Below the pieces are notes generated by a model that was given only the letters and a program-made list of their open reading frames with translations, was not told where the DNA came from and made no database searches. From the NCBI RefSeq assembly GCF_001729745.1, contig NZ_CP017186.1, positions 248,001-312,000 of the forward strand: a DNA stretch of 64,000 nucleotides, given 5' to 3'. This stretch comes from Enterobacter hormaechei subsp. hoffmannii (GTDB taxonomy: Bacteria > Pseudomonadota > Gammaproteobacteria > Enterobacterales > Enterobacteriaceae). The stretch's first letter is position 1, and each line of letters starts with the position of its first letter. The position numbers and the translations under genes were made by a program. Below are positions 11,909-27,872 of this stretch, piece by piece.

Positions 11909-13201
11909 TTACTCTCCCTGCTCCCGCGCAATGGCACGATAGCCGATATCCTGGCGGCTGAAGCTGCCGTTCCAGTGAATATCCGCCATCAACGCATAGG
12001 CGCGCTTCTGCGCCTCTGCCACGGTATGACCCAGTGCGGTCGCACACAGCACGCGTCCACCATTAGTGAGCACGCGGTCATCGTCAGAGAGCTTTGTACC
12101 GGCGTGGAACACCTTCGCACCGTCAATCTCTTCCAGCGGCAGGCCGTGGATCTCATCCCCGGTATTGTAGCTACCCGGATAGCCACCCGCAGCAATCACC
12201 ACACCTAAAGAGGCACGCTCGTCCCACTCGGAAGTTTTCTCATTCAGCTTGCCTTCGCACGCCGCCAGACACAGATCAACCAGATCGGACTTCATGCGCA
12301 GCATGATCGGCTGAGTTTCCGGATCGCCGAAGCGGCAGTTGAATTCAATCACCTTCGGGTTACCCTGCTTGTCGATCATCAGGCCTGCGTAGAGGAAACC
12401 GGTGTAGGTATTGCCTTCCGCCGCCATCCCTTTTACGGTTGGCCAGATGATGCGGTCCATGGTGCGCTGGTGTACTTCGTCAGTGACCACTGGAGCAGGG
12501 GAGTAAGCACCCATCCCGCCGGTGTTTGGACCCGTGTCGGCATTGCCTACGCGCTTGTGATCCTGGCTGGTGGCCATCGGCAGGACGTGCTCGCCGTCAA
12601 CCATCACGATAAAGCTCGCTTCTTCGCCGTCGAGGAACTCTTCAATCACGATGCGGTGGCCCGCATCGCCAAAGGCGTTACCCGCCAGCATATCCTGCAC
12701 AGCGGCTTCCGCTTCTTCAAGGGTCATCGCCACGATAACGCCTTTCCCGGCAGCCAGACCGTCGGCTTTAATCACAATCGGCGCGCCTTTTTCACGCAGG
12801 TAAGCCAGAGCAGGCTCTACCTCGGTGAAGTTCTGATATTCCGCCGTCGGGATGTTATGACGCGCGAGGAAATCTTTGGTGAAGGCTTTTGAACCTTCCA
12901 GCTGTGCGGCACCTTCCGTTGGGCCGAAAATTTTCAGGCCCGCGGCGCGGAAGGCATCTACAACGCCGATCACCAGCGGCGCTTCCGGGCCCACAATCGT
13001 CAGATCGATATTCTCGTTCCGGGCAAAGCTCAGCAGCGCCGGGATATCGGTTACGCCGATGGCGACGTTCTGTAGCGCGGGCTCCAGTGCGGTACCGGCG
13101 TTACCCGGTGCCACAAAGACGGTTTCAACCTGCGGAGACTGCGCTGCTTTCCACGCCAGGGCGTGCTCGCGCCCGCCATTACCAATCACTAATACTTTCA
13201 T
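11909..13201 (-). CDS. purD: Phosphoribosylamine-glycine ligase PurD
   Basis: A 430-residue ATP-grasp enzyme that makes glycinamide ribonucleotide, the second step of purine synthesis. The N-terminal signature MKVLVIGNGGREHALAWK, the ATP-grasp part (VIKADGLAAGKGVIVA) and the RFGDPETQ motif are visible. It starts 15 bases after the purH stop codon and is co-transcribed with it from the PurR-controlled promoter. Confidence 0.98.
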   Translation of the reverse strand: MKVLVIGNGGREHALAWKAAQSPQVETVFVAPGNAGTALEPALQNVAIGVTDIPALLSFARNENIDLTIVGPEAPLVIGVVDAFRAAGLKIFGPTEGAAQLEGSKAFTKDFLARHNIPTAEYQNFTEVEPALAYLREKGAPIVIKADGLAAGKGVIVAMTLEEAEAAVQDMLAGNAFGDAGHRIVIEEFLDGEEASFIVMVDGEHVLPMATSQDHKRVGNADTGPNTGGMGAYSPAPVVTDEVHQRTMDRIIWPTVKGMAAEGNTYTGFLYAGLMIDKQGNPKVIEFNCRFGDPETQPIMLRMKSDLVDLCLAACEGKLNEKTSEWDERASLGVVIAAGGYPGSYNTGDEIHGLPLEEIDGAKVFHAGTKLSDDDRVLTNGGRVLCATALGHTVAEAQKRAYALMADIHWNGSFSRQDIGYRAIAREQGE

Positions 13202-13216
13202 TTTCTGCTCCGGAAA

Positions 13217-14806
13217 TTAATGGCGGAAGTGGCGCATGTCGGTAAAGATCATTGCGATGCCGTGTTCGTCGGCAGCGGCAATCACTTCGTCATCACGGAT
13301 TGAACCGCCAGGCTGGATCACACAGGTGATGCCCACAGCAGCGGCCGCATCAATACCGTCGCGGAAAGGGAAGAAGGCGTCAGAGGCCATGGCGGAACCT
13401 TTGACTTCCAGACCTTCGTCACCTGCTTTAATACCCGCGATTTTCGCAGAGTAAACGCGGCTCATCTGGCCTGCGCCTATCCCGATGGTCATGTTCTCTT
13501 TGGCGTAAACAATGGCGTTAGACTTCACGAACTTCGCCACTTTCCAGCAGAACAGCGCGTCGCGCAGCTCCTGTTCGGTCGGCTGACGTTTGGTCACCAC
13601 GCGCAGGTCGGCTTCTGTCACCATACCCAAATCGCGATCCTGAACCAGCAGACCGCCGTTCACGCGCTTGAAGTCCAGGCCCGGCACGCGCTCTGCCCAC
13701 TGGCCGCAAACCAGCACGCGCACGTTCTGTTTCGCCGCGGTGATTTTCAGCGCTTCTTCGGATGCGGATGGCGCGATGATCACTTCGACAAACTGACGGG
13801 AGATGATGGCCTGCGCGGTTTCCGCATCCAGCTCGCGGTTGAAGGCGATAATGCCGCCGAACGCGGAGGTCGGGTCGGTTTTGTAGGCGCGATCGTAGGC
13901 ATCCATAATGGAGGTGCTTACTGCGACGCCGCATGGGTTGGCGTGCTTGACGATAACGCAGGCCGGCTCGCTGAACTCTTTCACGCATTCCAGCGCGGCG
14001 TCGGTATCAGCAATGTTGTTATAAGAGAGGGCTTTGCCCTGTACCTGCTGAGCAGTCGCAACAGAGGCTTCTTTCACCTCTTCTTCTATATAGAAGGCTG
14101 CCTGCTGGTGGCTGTTCTCGCCGTAGCGCATATCCTGCTTCTTAATGAAGTTCAGGTTCAGGGTGCGCGGGAAGCGACCAGATGGATCTTTGCTTTCACC
14201 GTGGTAGGCAGGAACCAGGCTACCGAAGTAGTTGGCGATCATGCTGTCGTACGCGGCGGTGTGTTCGAAGGCTTTGATGGCGAGGTCGAAACGCGTATCA
14301 AGCGTCAGGGACCCTTCGTTGGCGTCCATCTCATTAATAATGGCGCTGTAGTCGCTGCTCTTCACTACGATGGCCACATCTTTATGGTTCTTGGCTGCGG
14401 AGCGCACCATGGTCGGGCCGCCGATATCAATGTTCTCTACGGCATCTTCCAGAGAACAGCCTTCGCGGGCGACGGTCTGGGCGAAGGGATAGAGGTTAAC
14501 GACAACCATGTCGATGGGGGCAATATTGTGCTGCTCCATAATGCCGTCGTCCTGACCGCGACGACCCAGAATGCCGCCGTGCACTTTCGGGTGCAGGGTT
14601 TTGACGCGTCCATCCATCATTTCCGGGAAACCGGTGTAGTCGGACACTTCGGTTACCGGCAGACCTTTCTCTGCTAACAGGCGAGCGGTACCGCCTGTAG
14701 AAAGCAGCTCCACACCGCGTGCGGAAAGTGCCTGAGCGAATTCGATGATACCGGCTTTATCAGAAACACTGAGCAGAGCGCGGCGGACTGGACGACGTTG
14801 TTGCAT
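13217..14806 (-). CDS. purH: Bifunctional AICAR transformylase / IMP cyclohydrolase PurH
   Basis: A 529-residue enzyme for the last two steps of IMP synthesis. The N-terminal cyclohydrolase domain (MGS-like fold) covers roughly residues 1-200 and the C-terminal transformylase domain the rest, including KHANPCGVA and the [12 protein letters not shown] segment. The frame extends to 14827, but the ATG at 14806 follows AGGGGA at a good distance and gives the family start [19 protein letters not shown]. Confidence 0.98.
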   Translation of the reverse strand: MQQRRPVRRALLSVSDKAGIIEFAQALSARGVELLSTGGTARLLAEKGLPVTEVSDYTGFPEMMDGRVKTLHPKVHGGILGRRGQDDGIMEQHNIAPIDMVVVNLYPFAQTVAREGCSLEDAVENIDIGGPTMVRSAAKNHKDVAIVVKSSDYSAIINEMDANEGSLTLDTRFDLAIKAFEHTAAYDSMIANYFGSLVPAYHGESKDPSGRFPRTLNLNFIKKQDMRYGENSHQQAAFYIEEEVKEASVATAQQVQGKALSYNNIADTDAALECVKEFSEPACVIVKHANPCGVAVSTSIMDAYDRAYKTDPTSAFGGIIAFNRELDAETAQAIISRQFVEVIIAPSASEEALKITAAKQNVRVLVCGQWAERVPGLDFKRVNGGLLVQDRDLGMVTEADLRVVTKRQPTEQELRDALFCWKVAKFVKSNAIVYAKENMTIGIGAGQMSRVYSAKIAGIKAGDEGLEVKGSAMASDAFFPFRDGIDAAAAVGITCVIQPGGSIRDDEVIAAADEHGIAMIFTDMRHFRH

Positions 14807-14914
14807 GGTAAATCCCCTGGATTTCACGATTACAGAGAGCGTTAGATGAATTTTCCAGCGAAAAACTCATCTAACACACCTGACGAGGCCTCCTTGTTAA
14901 GCGCGAGCATTTTA

Positions 14915-14930
14915 ACGAAAACGTTTGCGC
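14915..14930 (-). promoter_or_regulatory. PurR operator of purHD
   Basis: Read on the minus strand the site is GCGCAAACGTTTTCGT, one base from the PurR consensus ACGCAAACGTTTTCGT. It lies about 110 bases before the purH start, as in E. coli. Confidence 0.9.
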
Positions 14931-15047
14931 AACGCTCGCATATTTTCACTTTTTCGAAGCGCTGTGGATAACTCTGTGCGTAAAAGGGTATAAGGCGGGG
15001 TTTTGCTGGGGAATGCAGCAGTCAGTCATTTTTCTGTCATTTAGCGG

Positions 15048-15075
15048 TTGCGGCCTTCGGAGAACTCCCTATAAT
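15048..15075 (+). promoter_or_regulatory. rRNA promoter P1
   Basis: TTGCGG (15048-15053) and TATAAT (15070-15075) with a 16-base spacer, followed by a GC-rich discriminator (GCGCC). Sub-optimal spacing plus a GC-rich discriminator is typical of growth-rate and ppGpp controlled P1 promoters. Confidence 0.93.
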
Positions 15076-15156
15076 GCGCCTCCATCGACACGGCGGATGT
15101 GAATCACTTCACAGACAACCCGGTCGGTTGAAGAGAAAAAATCCTGAAATAACGGG

Positions 15157-15184
15157 TTGACTCTGAAAGAGGAAAGCGTAATAT
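15157..15184 (+). promoter_or_regulatory. rRNA promoter P2
   Basis: TTGACT (15157-15162) and TAATAT (15179-15184) with a 16-base spacer, 109 bases downstream of P1. Confidence 0.88.
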
Positions 15185-15222
15185 ACGCCACCTCGCGACA
15201 GAGCGCTGAAGCGCGTCGCAAC

Positions 15223-15234
15223 TGCTCTTTAACA
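15223..15234 (+). promoter_or_regulatory. rRNA antitermination boxA in the leader
   Basis: TGCTCTTTAACA matches the boxA element bound by NusB and S10. A second copy lies in the 16S-23S spacer at 17001-17010. Confidence 0.9.
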
Positions 15235-15369
15235 ATTTATCAGACAATCTGTGTGGGCACTCAAAGTGACATGGATTCTTAACGTCCTCGGACGAAAAAT
15301 GAATACCAAGTCTCAACGAGTGAACACGTAATTCATTACGAAGTTTAATTCATTGAGCATCAAACTTTT

Positions 15370-16911
<1,542 letters not shown>

Positions 16912-17109
16912 CCTTAAAGAACCTGCCTTTGTAGTGTCCACACAGATTGTCTGATGAATGATGAACTTCTGAATGTACTTTTGAGTGCATTAAGAAGTTT
17001 TGCTCTTTAAAAATCTGGATCAAGCTGAAAATTGAAACGACACACAGCTCATGTGTGTTCGAGTCTCTCAAATTTTCGCAATCAGAAGTGAAACATCTTC
17101 GGGTTGTGA
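16912..17109 (+). other. 16S-23S internal transcribed spacer without a tRNA gene
   Basis: The spacer is 198 bases. Its left end (CCTTAAAGAACCTGCCTTTG) and right end (GCTCTTTAAAAATCTGGATC and following, with boxA at 17001-17010) are the normal enterobacterial sequences, but the middle that usually carries tRNA-Glu or tRNA-Ile plus tRNA-Ala is missing. No cloverleaf, TTCGANTC arm in context, or CCA end can be seen. Confidence 0.85.
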
Positions 17110-20014
<2,905 letters not shown>

Positions 20015-20083
20015 ACAACGCCGAAGCTGTTTTGGCGAAGAGAAACAGACACAATTTTCAGCCTGATACAGATTAACAGAATT

Positions 20084-20203
20084 TGCCTGGCGGCTTTAGC
20101 GCGGTGGTCCCACCTGACCCCATGCCGAACTCAGAAGTGAAACGCCGTAGCGCCGATGGTAGTGTGGGGTCTCCCCATGTGAGAGTAGGGAACTGCCAGG
20201 CAT
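20084..20203 (+). rRNA. rrfE: 5S ribosomal RNA
   Basis: 120 bases from TGCCTGGCGGC to GCCAGGCAT, with complementary ends. It is 69 bases after the 23S gene, and no distal tRNA follows. Confidence 0.97.
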
Positions 20204-20214
20204 CAATCAGAAAG

Positions 20215-20244
20215 AACCCCGTACCGGAAGGTGCGGGGTTTTTT
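20215..20244 (+). terminator. Intrinsic terminator of the rRNA operon
   Basis: AACCCCGTACC (20215-20225) pairs with GGTGCGGGGTT (20230-20240) around a 4-base loop, followed by TTTT. Confidence 0.92.
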
Positions 20245-20262
20245 GCTTTGTGCGTTCTGAAA

Positions 20263-20297
20263 AGTCGGGTGGTGGCCCCACCTTACCCGCCCTACAT
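20263..20297. repeat. Degenerate REP element
   Basis: CGGGTGGTGGCCCCACCTTACCCG and CCCTACATG resemble a single unit of the enterobacterial REP palindrome seen more fully at 43678-43752 and 53556-53636. Confidence 0.6.
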
Positions 20298-20368
20298 GCT
20301 TTCCCTCCTTGAAACTTTCTCACCTTTCGCTTGCAGACTCGACATTAAGCCCGTTTCTGGGTATCGTT

Positions 20369-20400
20369 AGCTGTCTGGATGTCTAAACGTTTATACGTAT
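20369..20400 (+). promoter_or_regulatory. Four tandem MetJ operator boxes before metA
   Basis: Four adjacent 8-base boxes (AGCTGTCT, GGATGTCT, AAACGTTT, ATACGTAT) match the AGACGTCT consensus at 4-6 positions each. They lie 20-50 bases before the metA start, so methionine/SAM repression through MetJ is expected. Confidence 0.9.
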
Positions 20401-20419
20401 GCTGTGAGGATTTAAGGTT

Positions 20420-21349
20420 ATGCCGATTCGGGTGCAGGACGAGCTACCAGCCGTCAATTTCTTGCGTGAAGAGAATGTCTTCGTCATGACGGCTTCGCGT
20501 GCGACAGGTCAGGAAATTCGCCCGCTGAAGGTGCTTATTCTCAATCTGATGCCAAAAAAGATCGAAACGGAGAACCAGTTCCTGCGTTTGCTCTCCAACT
20601 CTCCGCTTCAGGTTGATATCCAGCTGCTGCGCATTGACGCCCGTGAGTCACGCAACACGCCTGCTGAGCATCTGAATAACTTCTACTGTAATTTTGAAGA
20701 TATTCGCGATGAGAATTTCGATGGACTGATCGTCACCGGCGCACCGCTGGGTCTGGTGGAATTTAATGACGTTGCCTACTGGCCACAAATCAGGCAGGTG
20801 CTGGAGTGGGCAAAAGATCACGTCACGTCCACCTTATTTGTCTGTTGGGCGGTACAGGCCGCGCTGAATATCCTCTATGGCATTCCCAAGCAAACCCGCA
20901 GCGACAAACTTTCTGGCGTATACGAACACCACATTCTTCACCCGCATGCGCTGCTGACGCGTGGTTTCGATGACACTTTCCTGGCTCCGCATTCTCGCTA
21001 CGCCGATTTTCCGGCACAGCTGATCCGCGATTACACCGACCTGGAAATCCTGGCCGAAACGGAAGACGGCGATGCCTACCTGTTCGCCAGTAAAGACAAA
21101 CGCATCGCGTTCGTTACCGGCCATCCTGAGTACGATCCGCATACCCTCGCGTCAGAGTATTTTCGTGACGTTGAAGCGGGTCTGAATCCGGATGTCCCGT
21201 ACAACTATTTCCCGAAAAACGATCCGCAAAACACGCCTCGGGCAACCTGGCGTAGTCACGGAAATCTGCTGTTCACTAACTGGCTCAACTATTACGTCTA
21301 CCAGATTACGCCGTACGATCTGCGCCACATGAATCCGACGCTGGAGTAA
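20420..21349 (+). CDS. metA: Homoserine O-succinyltransferase MetA
   Basis: A 309-residue enzyme for the first committed step of methionine synthesis. Catalytic Cys142 (FVCWAVQ) and the His235/Glu237 pair (VTGHPEYD) are in the expected places. In E. coli the protein is heat-sensitive and degraded by proteases. The gene stands alone with its own met boxes and terminator. Confidence 0.98.
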   Translation: MPIRVQDELPAVNFLREENVFVMTASRATGQEIRPLKVLILNLMPKKIETENQFLRLLSNSPLQVDIQLLRIDARESRNTPAEHLNNFYCNFEDIRDENFDGLIVTGAPLGLVEFNDVAYWPQIRQVLEWAKDHVTSTLFVCWAVQAALNILYGIPKQTRSDKLSGVYEHHILHPHALLTRGFDDTFLAPHSRYADFPAQLIRDYTDLEILAETEDGDAYLFASKDKRIAFVTGHPEYDPHTLASEYFRDVEAGLNPDVPYNYFPKNDPQNTPRATWRSHGNLLFTNWLNYYVYQITPYDLRHMNPTLE

Positions 21350-21393
21350 TCGTCTGCATTAAACGATCCTAAAGCGTTTCAGCTATTCACATC

Positions 21394-21416
21394 AGGCACC
21401 TTCGGGTGCCTTTTTT
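21394..21416 (+). terminator. Intrinsic terminator of metA
   Basis: AGGCACC pairs with GGTGCCT around TTCG, followed by a run of T. Confidence 0.9.
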
Positions 21417-21492
21417 ATTTCCGAAAACCAACTCAACATCGTGAAAAACTTTAATCCCATATTAATCATGCAGTTGTGATTGGATATGAATT

Positions 21493-21524
21493 AAAATGGA
21501 AATTGTTTTTGATTTTGGAAAAAT
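21493..21524 (+). promoter_or_regulatory. IclR operator / promoter region of aceBAK
   Basis: AAATGGAAATTGTTTTTGAT followed by TTTGGAAAAATT closely matches the IclR box of the E. coli aceB promoter as I remember it. It lies about 100 bases before aceB. Confidence 0.82.
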
Positions 21525-21619
21525 TATAGATAGTCTTAATTCTGCTGAGCGAAAACTAAACAACGATCTTTCGCTCGCATCGGGGGCGTGATTTTGGATC
21601 TTTGATGAGGAGCAGAACG

Positions 21620-23221
21620 ATGACTCAACAGGCAACAACGGTCGATGAACTGACCTTTACCCAGCCGAATGGTGAGCAAGAACAGCAAGTTTTGACGGCA
21701 GAAGCGGTAGAGTTTCTGACTGAACTGGTGACTCGCTTTACGCCACAGCGTAATAAACTGCTGGCGGCACGCATTCATCAACAGCAGGAGATCGATAACG
21801 GCAAGTTGCCAGGGTTTATTTCGGAAACCGCTTCCATTCGTCATGGTGAATGGAAAATTCGCGGAATCCCTGAAGATTTACAGGATCGTCGCGTAGAGAT
21901 CACCGGCCCGGTAGAGCGCAAAATGGTGATTAACGCCATGAATGCCAACGTCAAAGTATTTATGGCGGACTTCGAAGATTCCCTCGCGCCGGACTGGCAG
22001 AAAGTTATCGACGGGCAGATCAACCTGCGCGACGCCGTCAACGGCACCATCAGCTATACCAACGAAGCCGGTAAAATTTACCAGCTCAAACCGAATCCGG
22101 CGGTGCTGATCTGCCGCGTACGCGGTCTGCATTTGCCAGAAAAACACGTCACCTGGCGCGGAGAAGCCATTCCGGGCAGCCTGTTCGACTTTGCGCTGTA
22201 CTTCTTCCACAACCATAAGAACCTGCTGGCGAAAGGCAGTGGCCCCTATTTCTATCTGCCGAAAACCCAGTCCTGGCAGGAAGCGGCGTGGTGGAGTGAA
22301 GTCTTCAGCTACGCAGAAGACCGTTTCAGCCTGCCGCGCGGCACCATTAAGGCTACGCTGCTGATTGAAACCCTGCCAGCCGTATTCCAGATGCATGAGA
22401 TCCTCCATGCGCTGCGTGACCATATTGTGGGCCTGAACTGCGGCCGCTGGGATTACATCTTCAGCTACATCAAAACCCTGAAAAACCATGCCGACCGGGT
22501 ATTGCCGGATCGTCAGGTTGTGACCATGGATAAACCGTTCCTCAGCGCCTACTCGCGCCTGCTGATTAAGACCTGCCACAAACGCGGCGCCTTTGCGATG
22601 GGCGGCATGGCGGCGTTTATCCCGAGCAAAGACGCAGAGCGTAACAATCAGGTGCTCAACAAGGTGAAAGCCGATAAAGAGCTGGAAGCCCGTAACGGCC
22701 ACGACGGGACGTGGATTGCCCACCCCGGTCTGGCCGACACGGCGATGGAGGTCTTCAACCGCGTACTCGGCGACAACAAAAACCAGCTGTTTGTCACCCG
22801 TGAAGACGATGCGCCAATCGCAGAAGAACAGTTGCTTGCGCCGTGTGCGGGCGAGCGTACGGAAGAGGGCATGCGCGCCAATATTCGCGTCGCCGTGCAG
22901 TACATCGAGGCATGGATCTCCGGCAACGGCTGCGTGCCGATCTACGGCCTGATGGAAGATGCCGCCACGGCGGAAATTTCACGTACCTCCATCTGGCAGT
23001 GGATCCATCATCAAAAAACGCTCAGCAACGGCAAACCGGTCACCAAAGCCCTGTTCCGTCAGATGCTGGCCGAAGAGATGCGGGTCATCCAGGACGAACT
23101 GGGCGAGCACCGCTTCAGCAGCGGGCGTTTTAATGACGCTGCGCGCCTGATGGAGCAAATCACCACCTCTGATGACTTAATCGACTTCCTGACCCTGCCG
23201 GGCTACCGCTTCCTGGCGTAA
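21620..23221 (+). CDS. aceB: Malate synthase A
   Basis: A 533-residue enzyme that condenses glyoxylate and acetyl-CoA to malate in the glyoxylate bypass. The family block [13 protein letters not shown] near residue 114 and the catalytic [15 protein letters not shown] region are present. The frame extends to 21602, but the ATG at 21620 follows GAGGAG and gives the family N-terminus MTQQATT. It is the first gene of aceBAK. Confidence 0.98.
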   Translation: MTQQATTVDELTFTQPNGEQEQQVLTAEAVEFLTELVTRFTPQRNKLLAARIHQQQEIDNGKLPGFISETASIRHGEWKIRGIPEDLQDRRVEITGPVERKMVINAMNANVKVFMADFEDSLAPDWQKVIDGQINLRDAVNGTISYTNEAGKIYQLKPNPAVLICRVRGLHLPEKHVTWRGEAIPGSLFDFALYFFHNHKNLLAKGSGPYFYLPKTQSWQEAAWWSEVFSYAEDRFSLPRGTIKATLLIETLPAVFQMHEILHALRDHIVGLNCGRWDYIFSYIKTLKNHADRVLPDRQVVTMDKPFLSAYSRLLIKTCHKRGAFAMGGMAAFIPSKDAERNNQVLNKVKADKELEARNGHDGTWIAHPGLADTAMEVFNRVLGDNKNQLFVTREDDAPIAEEQLLAPCAGERTEEGMRANIRVAVQYIEAWISGNGCVPIYGLMEDAATAEISRTSIWQWIHHQKTLSNGKPVTKALFRQMLAEEMRVIQDELGEHRFSSGRFNDAARLMEQITTSDDLIDFLTLPGYRFLA

Positions 23222-23252
23222 TTCACCACATAACAATATGGAGCATCTGCAC

Positions 23253-24557
23253 ATGAAAACCCGTACCCAACAGATCGAAGAGTTACAAAAAGAGTGGACC
23301 CAACCGCGCTGGGAAGGCATTCGCCGTCCGTACAGCGCAGAGGAAGTGGTGAAGTTACGCGGCTCGGTTAACCCGGAGTGTACGCTGGCGCAGAACGGCG
23401 CGGCGAAAATGTGGGATCTGCTGCACGGGGGGTCTAAAAAAGGTTATATCAACAGCCTCGGCGCACTGACTGGCGGTCAGGCATTGCAGCAGGCGAAGGC
23501 CGGCATTGAAGCTATCTATCTTTCCGGCTGGCAGGTCGCGGCGGATGCTAACCTGGCCTCCAGCATGTATCCGGATCAATCTCTTTATCCGGCGAACTCG
23601 GTGCCGTCAGTGGTAGATCGGATCAACAATACCTTCCGCCGTGCGGATCAGATCCAGTGGGCGGCGGGCATCGAGCCCCACGATCCGCGCTTTACTGATT
23701 ATTTCCTGCCGATCGTCGCCGATGCGGAAGCCGGTTTCGGCGGTGTGCTGAACGCCTTTGAGCTGATGAAATCGATGATTGAGGCCGGTGCAGCGGCCGT
23801 ACACTTTGAAGATCAGCTGGCGTCGGTGAAGAAGTGTGGGCATATGGGCGGGAAAGTGCTGGTGCCAACTCAGGAAGCGATCCAGAAGCTGGTTGCCGCG
23901 CGTCTGGCTGCTGACGTGCTCGGCGTGCCGACGCTGGTCATTGCTCGTACCGATGCGGACGCAGCGGACCTGATCACCTCTGACTGCGACCCGTACGACA
24001 GCGAATTCATCACCGGCGAACGCACCAGCGAAGGGTTCTATCGCACGCATGCCGGTATTGAACAGGCGATCAGCCGCGGCCTGGCGTATGCCCCTTACGC
24101 CGACCTGGTCTGGTGTGAAACCTCCACGCCGGATCTGGCGCTGGCGAAGCGCTTTGCCGATGCGATTCATGCGAAATATCCGGGCAAGCTGCTGGCCTAT
24201 AACTGTTCACCGTCCTTCAACTGGCAAAAAAATCTGGACGACACGACCATCGCCAGCTTCCAGCAGCAGCTGTCGGATATGGGCTACAAGTACCAGTTCA
24301 TCACCCTGGCGGGTATCCACAGCATGTGGTTCAACATGTTCGACCTGGCGCATGCCTACGCACAGGGCGAAGGCATGAAGCACTATGTTGAGAAGGTACA
24401 GCAGCCAGAATTTGCGGCGGGTAAAGAGGGATATACCTTCGTTTCGCACCAGCAGGAGGTGGGAACCGGCTACTTCGATAATGTGACCACGATTATTCAG
24501 GGCGGGACTTCCTCCGTCACGGCATTAACGGGTTCAACGGAAGAAGCACAGTTCTGA
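23253..24557 (+). CDS. aceA: Isocitrate lyase
   Basis: A 434-residue enzyme that cleaves isocitrate to succinate and glyoxylate. The active-site loop KKCGH has the catalytic Cys195. Length equals that of E. coli. The start at 23253 ([12 protein letters not shown]) was chosen over the in-frame ATG at 23238, because that ATG (ATGGAG) is itself the likely Shine-Dalgarno region. Confidence 0.98.
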   Translation: MKTRTQQIEELQKEWTQPRWEGIRRPYSAEEVVKLRGSVNPECTLAQNGAAKMWDLLHGGSKKGYINSLGALTGGQALQQAKAGIEAIYLSGWQVAADANLASSMYPDQSLYPANSVPSVVDRINNTFRRADQIQWAAGIEPHDPRFTDYFLPIVADAEAGFGGVLNAFELMKSMIEAGAAAVHFEDQLASVKKCGHMGGKVLVPTQEAIQKLVAARLAADVLGVPTLVIARTDADAADLITSDCDPYDSEFITGERTSEGFYRTHAGIEQAISRGLAYAPYADLVWCETSTPDLALAKRFADAIHAKYPGKLLAYNCSPSFNWQKNLDDTTIASFQQQLSDMGYKYQFITLAGIHSMWFNMFDLAHAYAQGEGMKHYVEKVQQPEFAAGKEGYTFVSHQQEVGTGYFDNVTTIIQGGTSSVTALTGSTEEAQF

Positions 24558-24563
24558 TCTTTC

Positions 24564-26383
<1,820 letters not shown>

Positions 26384-26624
26384 ATCCCCAGTAATTTTTT
26401 TATGCAGAAGCAATAAAGTTGCTTTCTAAATGACTGAGGGCTGTCAGCGATGCCCTGGTCCGGCTGTAAATCGCTGAGGCGTTTGCCTTCCGGCCGGGGC
26501 GAGGCGCAGGGATGCGCCGAGAGGGCGGCTTTACAGGGACGTTGCCTCCGCCCGTACCCGATAAGCCGGAAAGAATAAGCCGAGGGCACCGCGAAGCGGC
26601 GATTTACCGCCGGGAGCCCGGGTC

Positions 26625-26655
26625 GCCAGGGTGGTGGCGACTGAGCCACCCTGGC
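26625..26655. repeat. Perfect 10-base hairpin in the aceK-iclR island
   Basis: GCCAGGGTGG (26625-26634) and CCACCCTGGC (26646-26655) are perfect complements around an 11-base loop. No T run follows on either strand, so it is not a simple terminator. Confidence 0.8.
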
Positions 26656-26729
26656 ACGTTCACCGGTCATGTCGTTACAGAGTAGCAAGGAACATAAAGT
26701 GAACGGAATGACCACCACCGCCGTATGTT

Positions 26730-26832
26730 CCCCTCACCCTAACCCTCTCCCCGGAGGGGCGAGGGGATTGCTCAGTGCTCGCATTAATTTGTGGGGAACC
26801 CTCAGCCCTGTGGGAGAGGGCCGGGGTGAGGG
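26730..26832. repeat. GC-rich dispersed repeats, copies 5 and 6 (downstream of iclR)
   Basis: Copy 5 (26730-26766) is inverted relative to the others: CCCCTCACCCTAACCCTCTC, then GGAGGGGCGAGGG. Copy 6 (26799-26832) is direct: GTGGGAGAGGGCCGGGGTGA, then GGG. They separate the converging ends of the aceK region and iclR. Confidence 0.8.
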
Positions 26833-26851
26833 CACCAGACCGCCCTCAATC

Positions 26852-27679
26852 CTAGCGAATCCCACCATACGCCAGCGTCACCTCTTTCGCGGCCTTAATC
26901 ACCAGCGCACCCAGCTCGGTGACGCGGTCGTCGGTCATACGTGAAATCGGCCCGGAGATGGAGATGGCGGCAAACGGCTCGCGGTGTTCGTCGAAAATAC
27001 AGGACGCGAGGCAGCGCAGCCCGAGGGCATGTTCTTCGTCATCAAACGAATAGCCGCGCTTGCGGGTCAGAGCCAGATCTTCTTTCAGATGCACCGGCGA
27101 CACCAGGGTGGCGTGGGTGTAGGCGTGCAGACCTTTACGGTGCAGCAGACCCGTCACCTGCTCTTCGCTAAGCTGCGAGAGAAACGCTTTCCCTGCGCCA
27201 GAGGCATGCATCGGCAGCTTGCCGCCAATCGGTGCAGACATGCGCATCAGCTGCGTACACTGCACCTGGTCGATGATAATCGCCTGATGATCGCTCTGAT
27301 CCAGCACGGCCAGGTTTACCGTCTCGCCGGACTCCTCCATCAGCTTGCGCAGAATCGGGTGGACAATCGCCAGCAGGTTGCGGCTTTGCAGGAAGCTGCT
27401 GCCGACAATAAACGCATGTGCGCCCACCGCCCAGTGTCCCAGCTCGCCCACCTGACGCACGAAGCCCAGCTGCTGCATGGTGGTCAGCAGACGGTGCGTG
27501 GTGGAGTTCGGCAGGCCAGCCTGCTGCGCCAGCTCTGTCAGGGCCACGCTACCATGCGATTCGGCTATCCATTCCAGCAGCTTCAGGCCGCGCGTCAGGG
27601 ATTGAACCTGTCCGCCAGGTTGTGCAGCGGTGGTTGCAGCAGGTTTTCTGCCGCGTTTAGCGGGAACGGTCGTAACCAT
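26852..27679 (-). CDS. iclR: Glyoxylate bypass repressor IclR
   Basis: A 275-residue IclR-family repressor of aceBAK. An N-terminal winged helix-turn-helix (VALTELAQQAGLPNSTTHRL, about residues 44-65) is followed by the GAF-like effector domain (PIGGKLPMHASGAGKAFL). The frame extends to 27712, but the ATG at 27679 follows AAGGAG and begins with the family motif AKRGRKPA. It is convergent with aceK and divergent from metH. An IclR-type site in its own leader suggests autoregulation. Confidence 0.97.
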   Translation of the reverse strand: MVTTVPAKRGRKPAATTAAQPGGQVQSLTRGLKLLEWIAESHGSVALTELAQQAGLPNSTTHRLLTTMQQLGFVRQVGELGHWAVGAHAFIVGSSFLQSRNLLAIVHPILRKLMEESGETVNLAVLDQSDHQAIIIDQVQCTQLMRMSAPIGGKLPMHASGAGKAFLSQLSEEQVTGLLHRKGLHAYTHATLVSPVHLKEDLALTRKRGYSFDDEEHALGLRCLASCIFDEHREPFAAISISGPISRMTDDRVTELGALVIKAAKEVTLAYGGIR

Positions 27680-27699
27680 GACGAACTCCTTTTTCTGTA

Positions 27700-27719
27700 T
27701 CGTGGAAATCATTTTCGTT
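27700..27719 (-). promoter_or_regulatory. IclR operator before iclR (autoregulation)
   Basis: On the minus strand the sequence AACGAAAATGATTTCCACG contains the near-palindrome GAAAATGATTTCC typical of IclR boxes, 20 to 40 bases before the iclR start. Confidence 0.7.
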
Positions 27720-27872
27720 TTATTTGGTGGTTTTGCAACCGCTTTCCTGACTGATCGGAGGAGTGATAGTGAACATGTCTCATGTTACCGCTGTGTGACT
27801 TTTCGACCCTTAAAGATTATGCCAGTATGGAACGCAGCCTTTTGGCCATGTTGAACGTTGTCGGGAGCAAGT

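Larger units (their letters stand above)
14807..15369. other. Divergent regulatory region between purH and the rRNA operon
   Basis: About 560 bases without a protein gene. The purH side holds the PurR box (14915-14930). The rRNA side holds promoters P1 and P2 and the antitermination boxA, listed separately. The AT-rich stretch just upstream of P1 is in the right place for an UP element and Fis sites, but I cannot assign individual sites. Confidence 0.8.
21350..21619 (+). other. metA-aceB intergenic region
   Basis: Holds the metA terminator (21394-21416) and the IclR operator of aceBAK (21493-21524). The part between them is AT-rich. No reading frame in it looks real. Confidence 0.7.
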
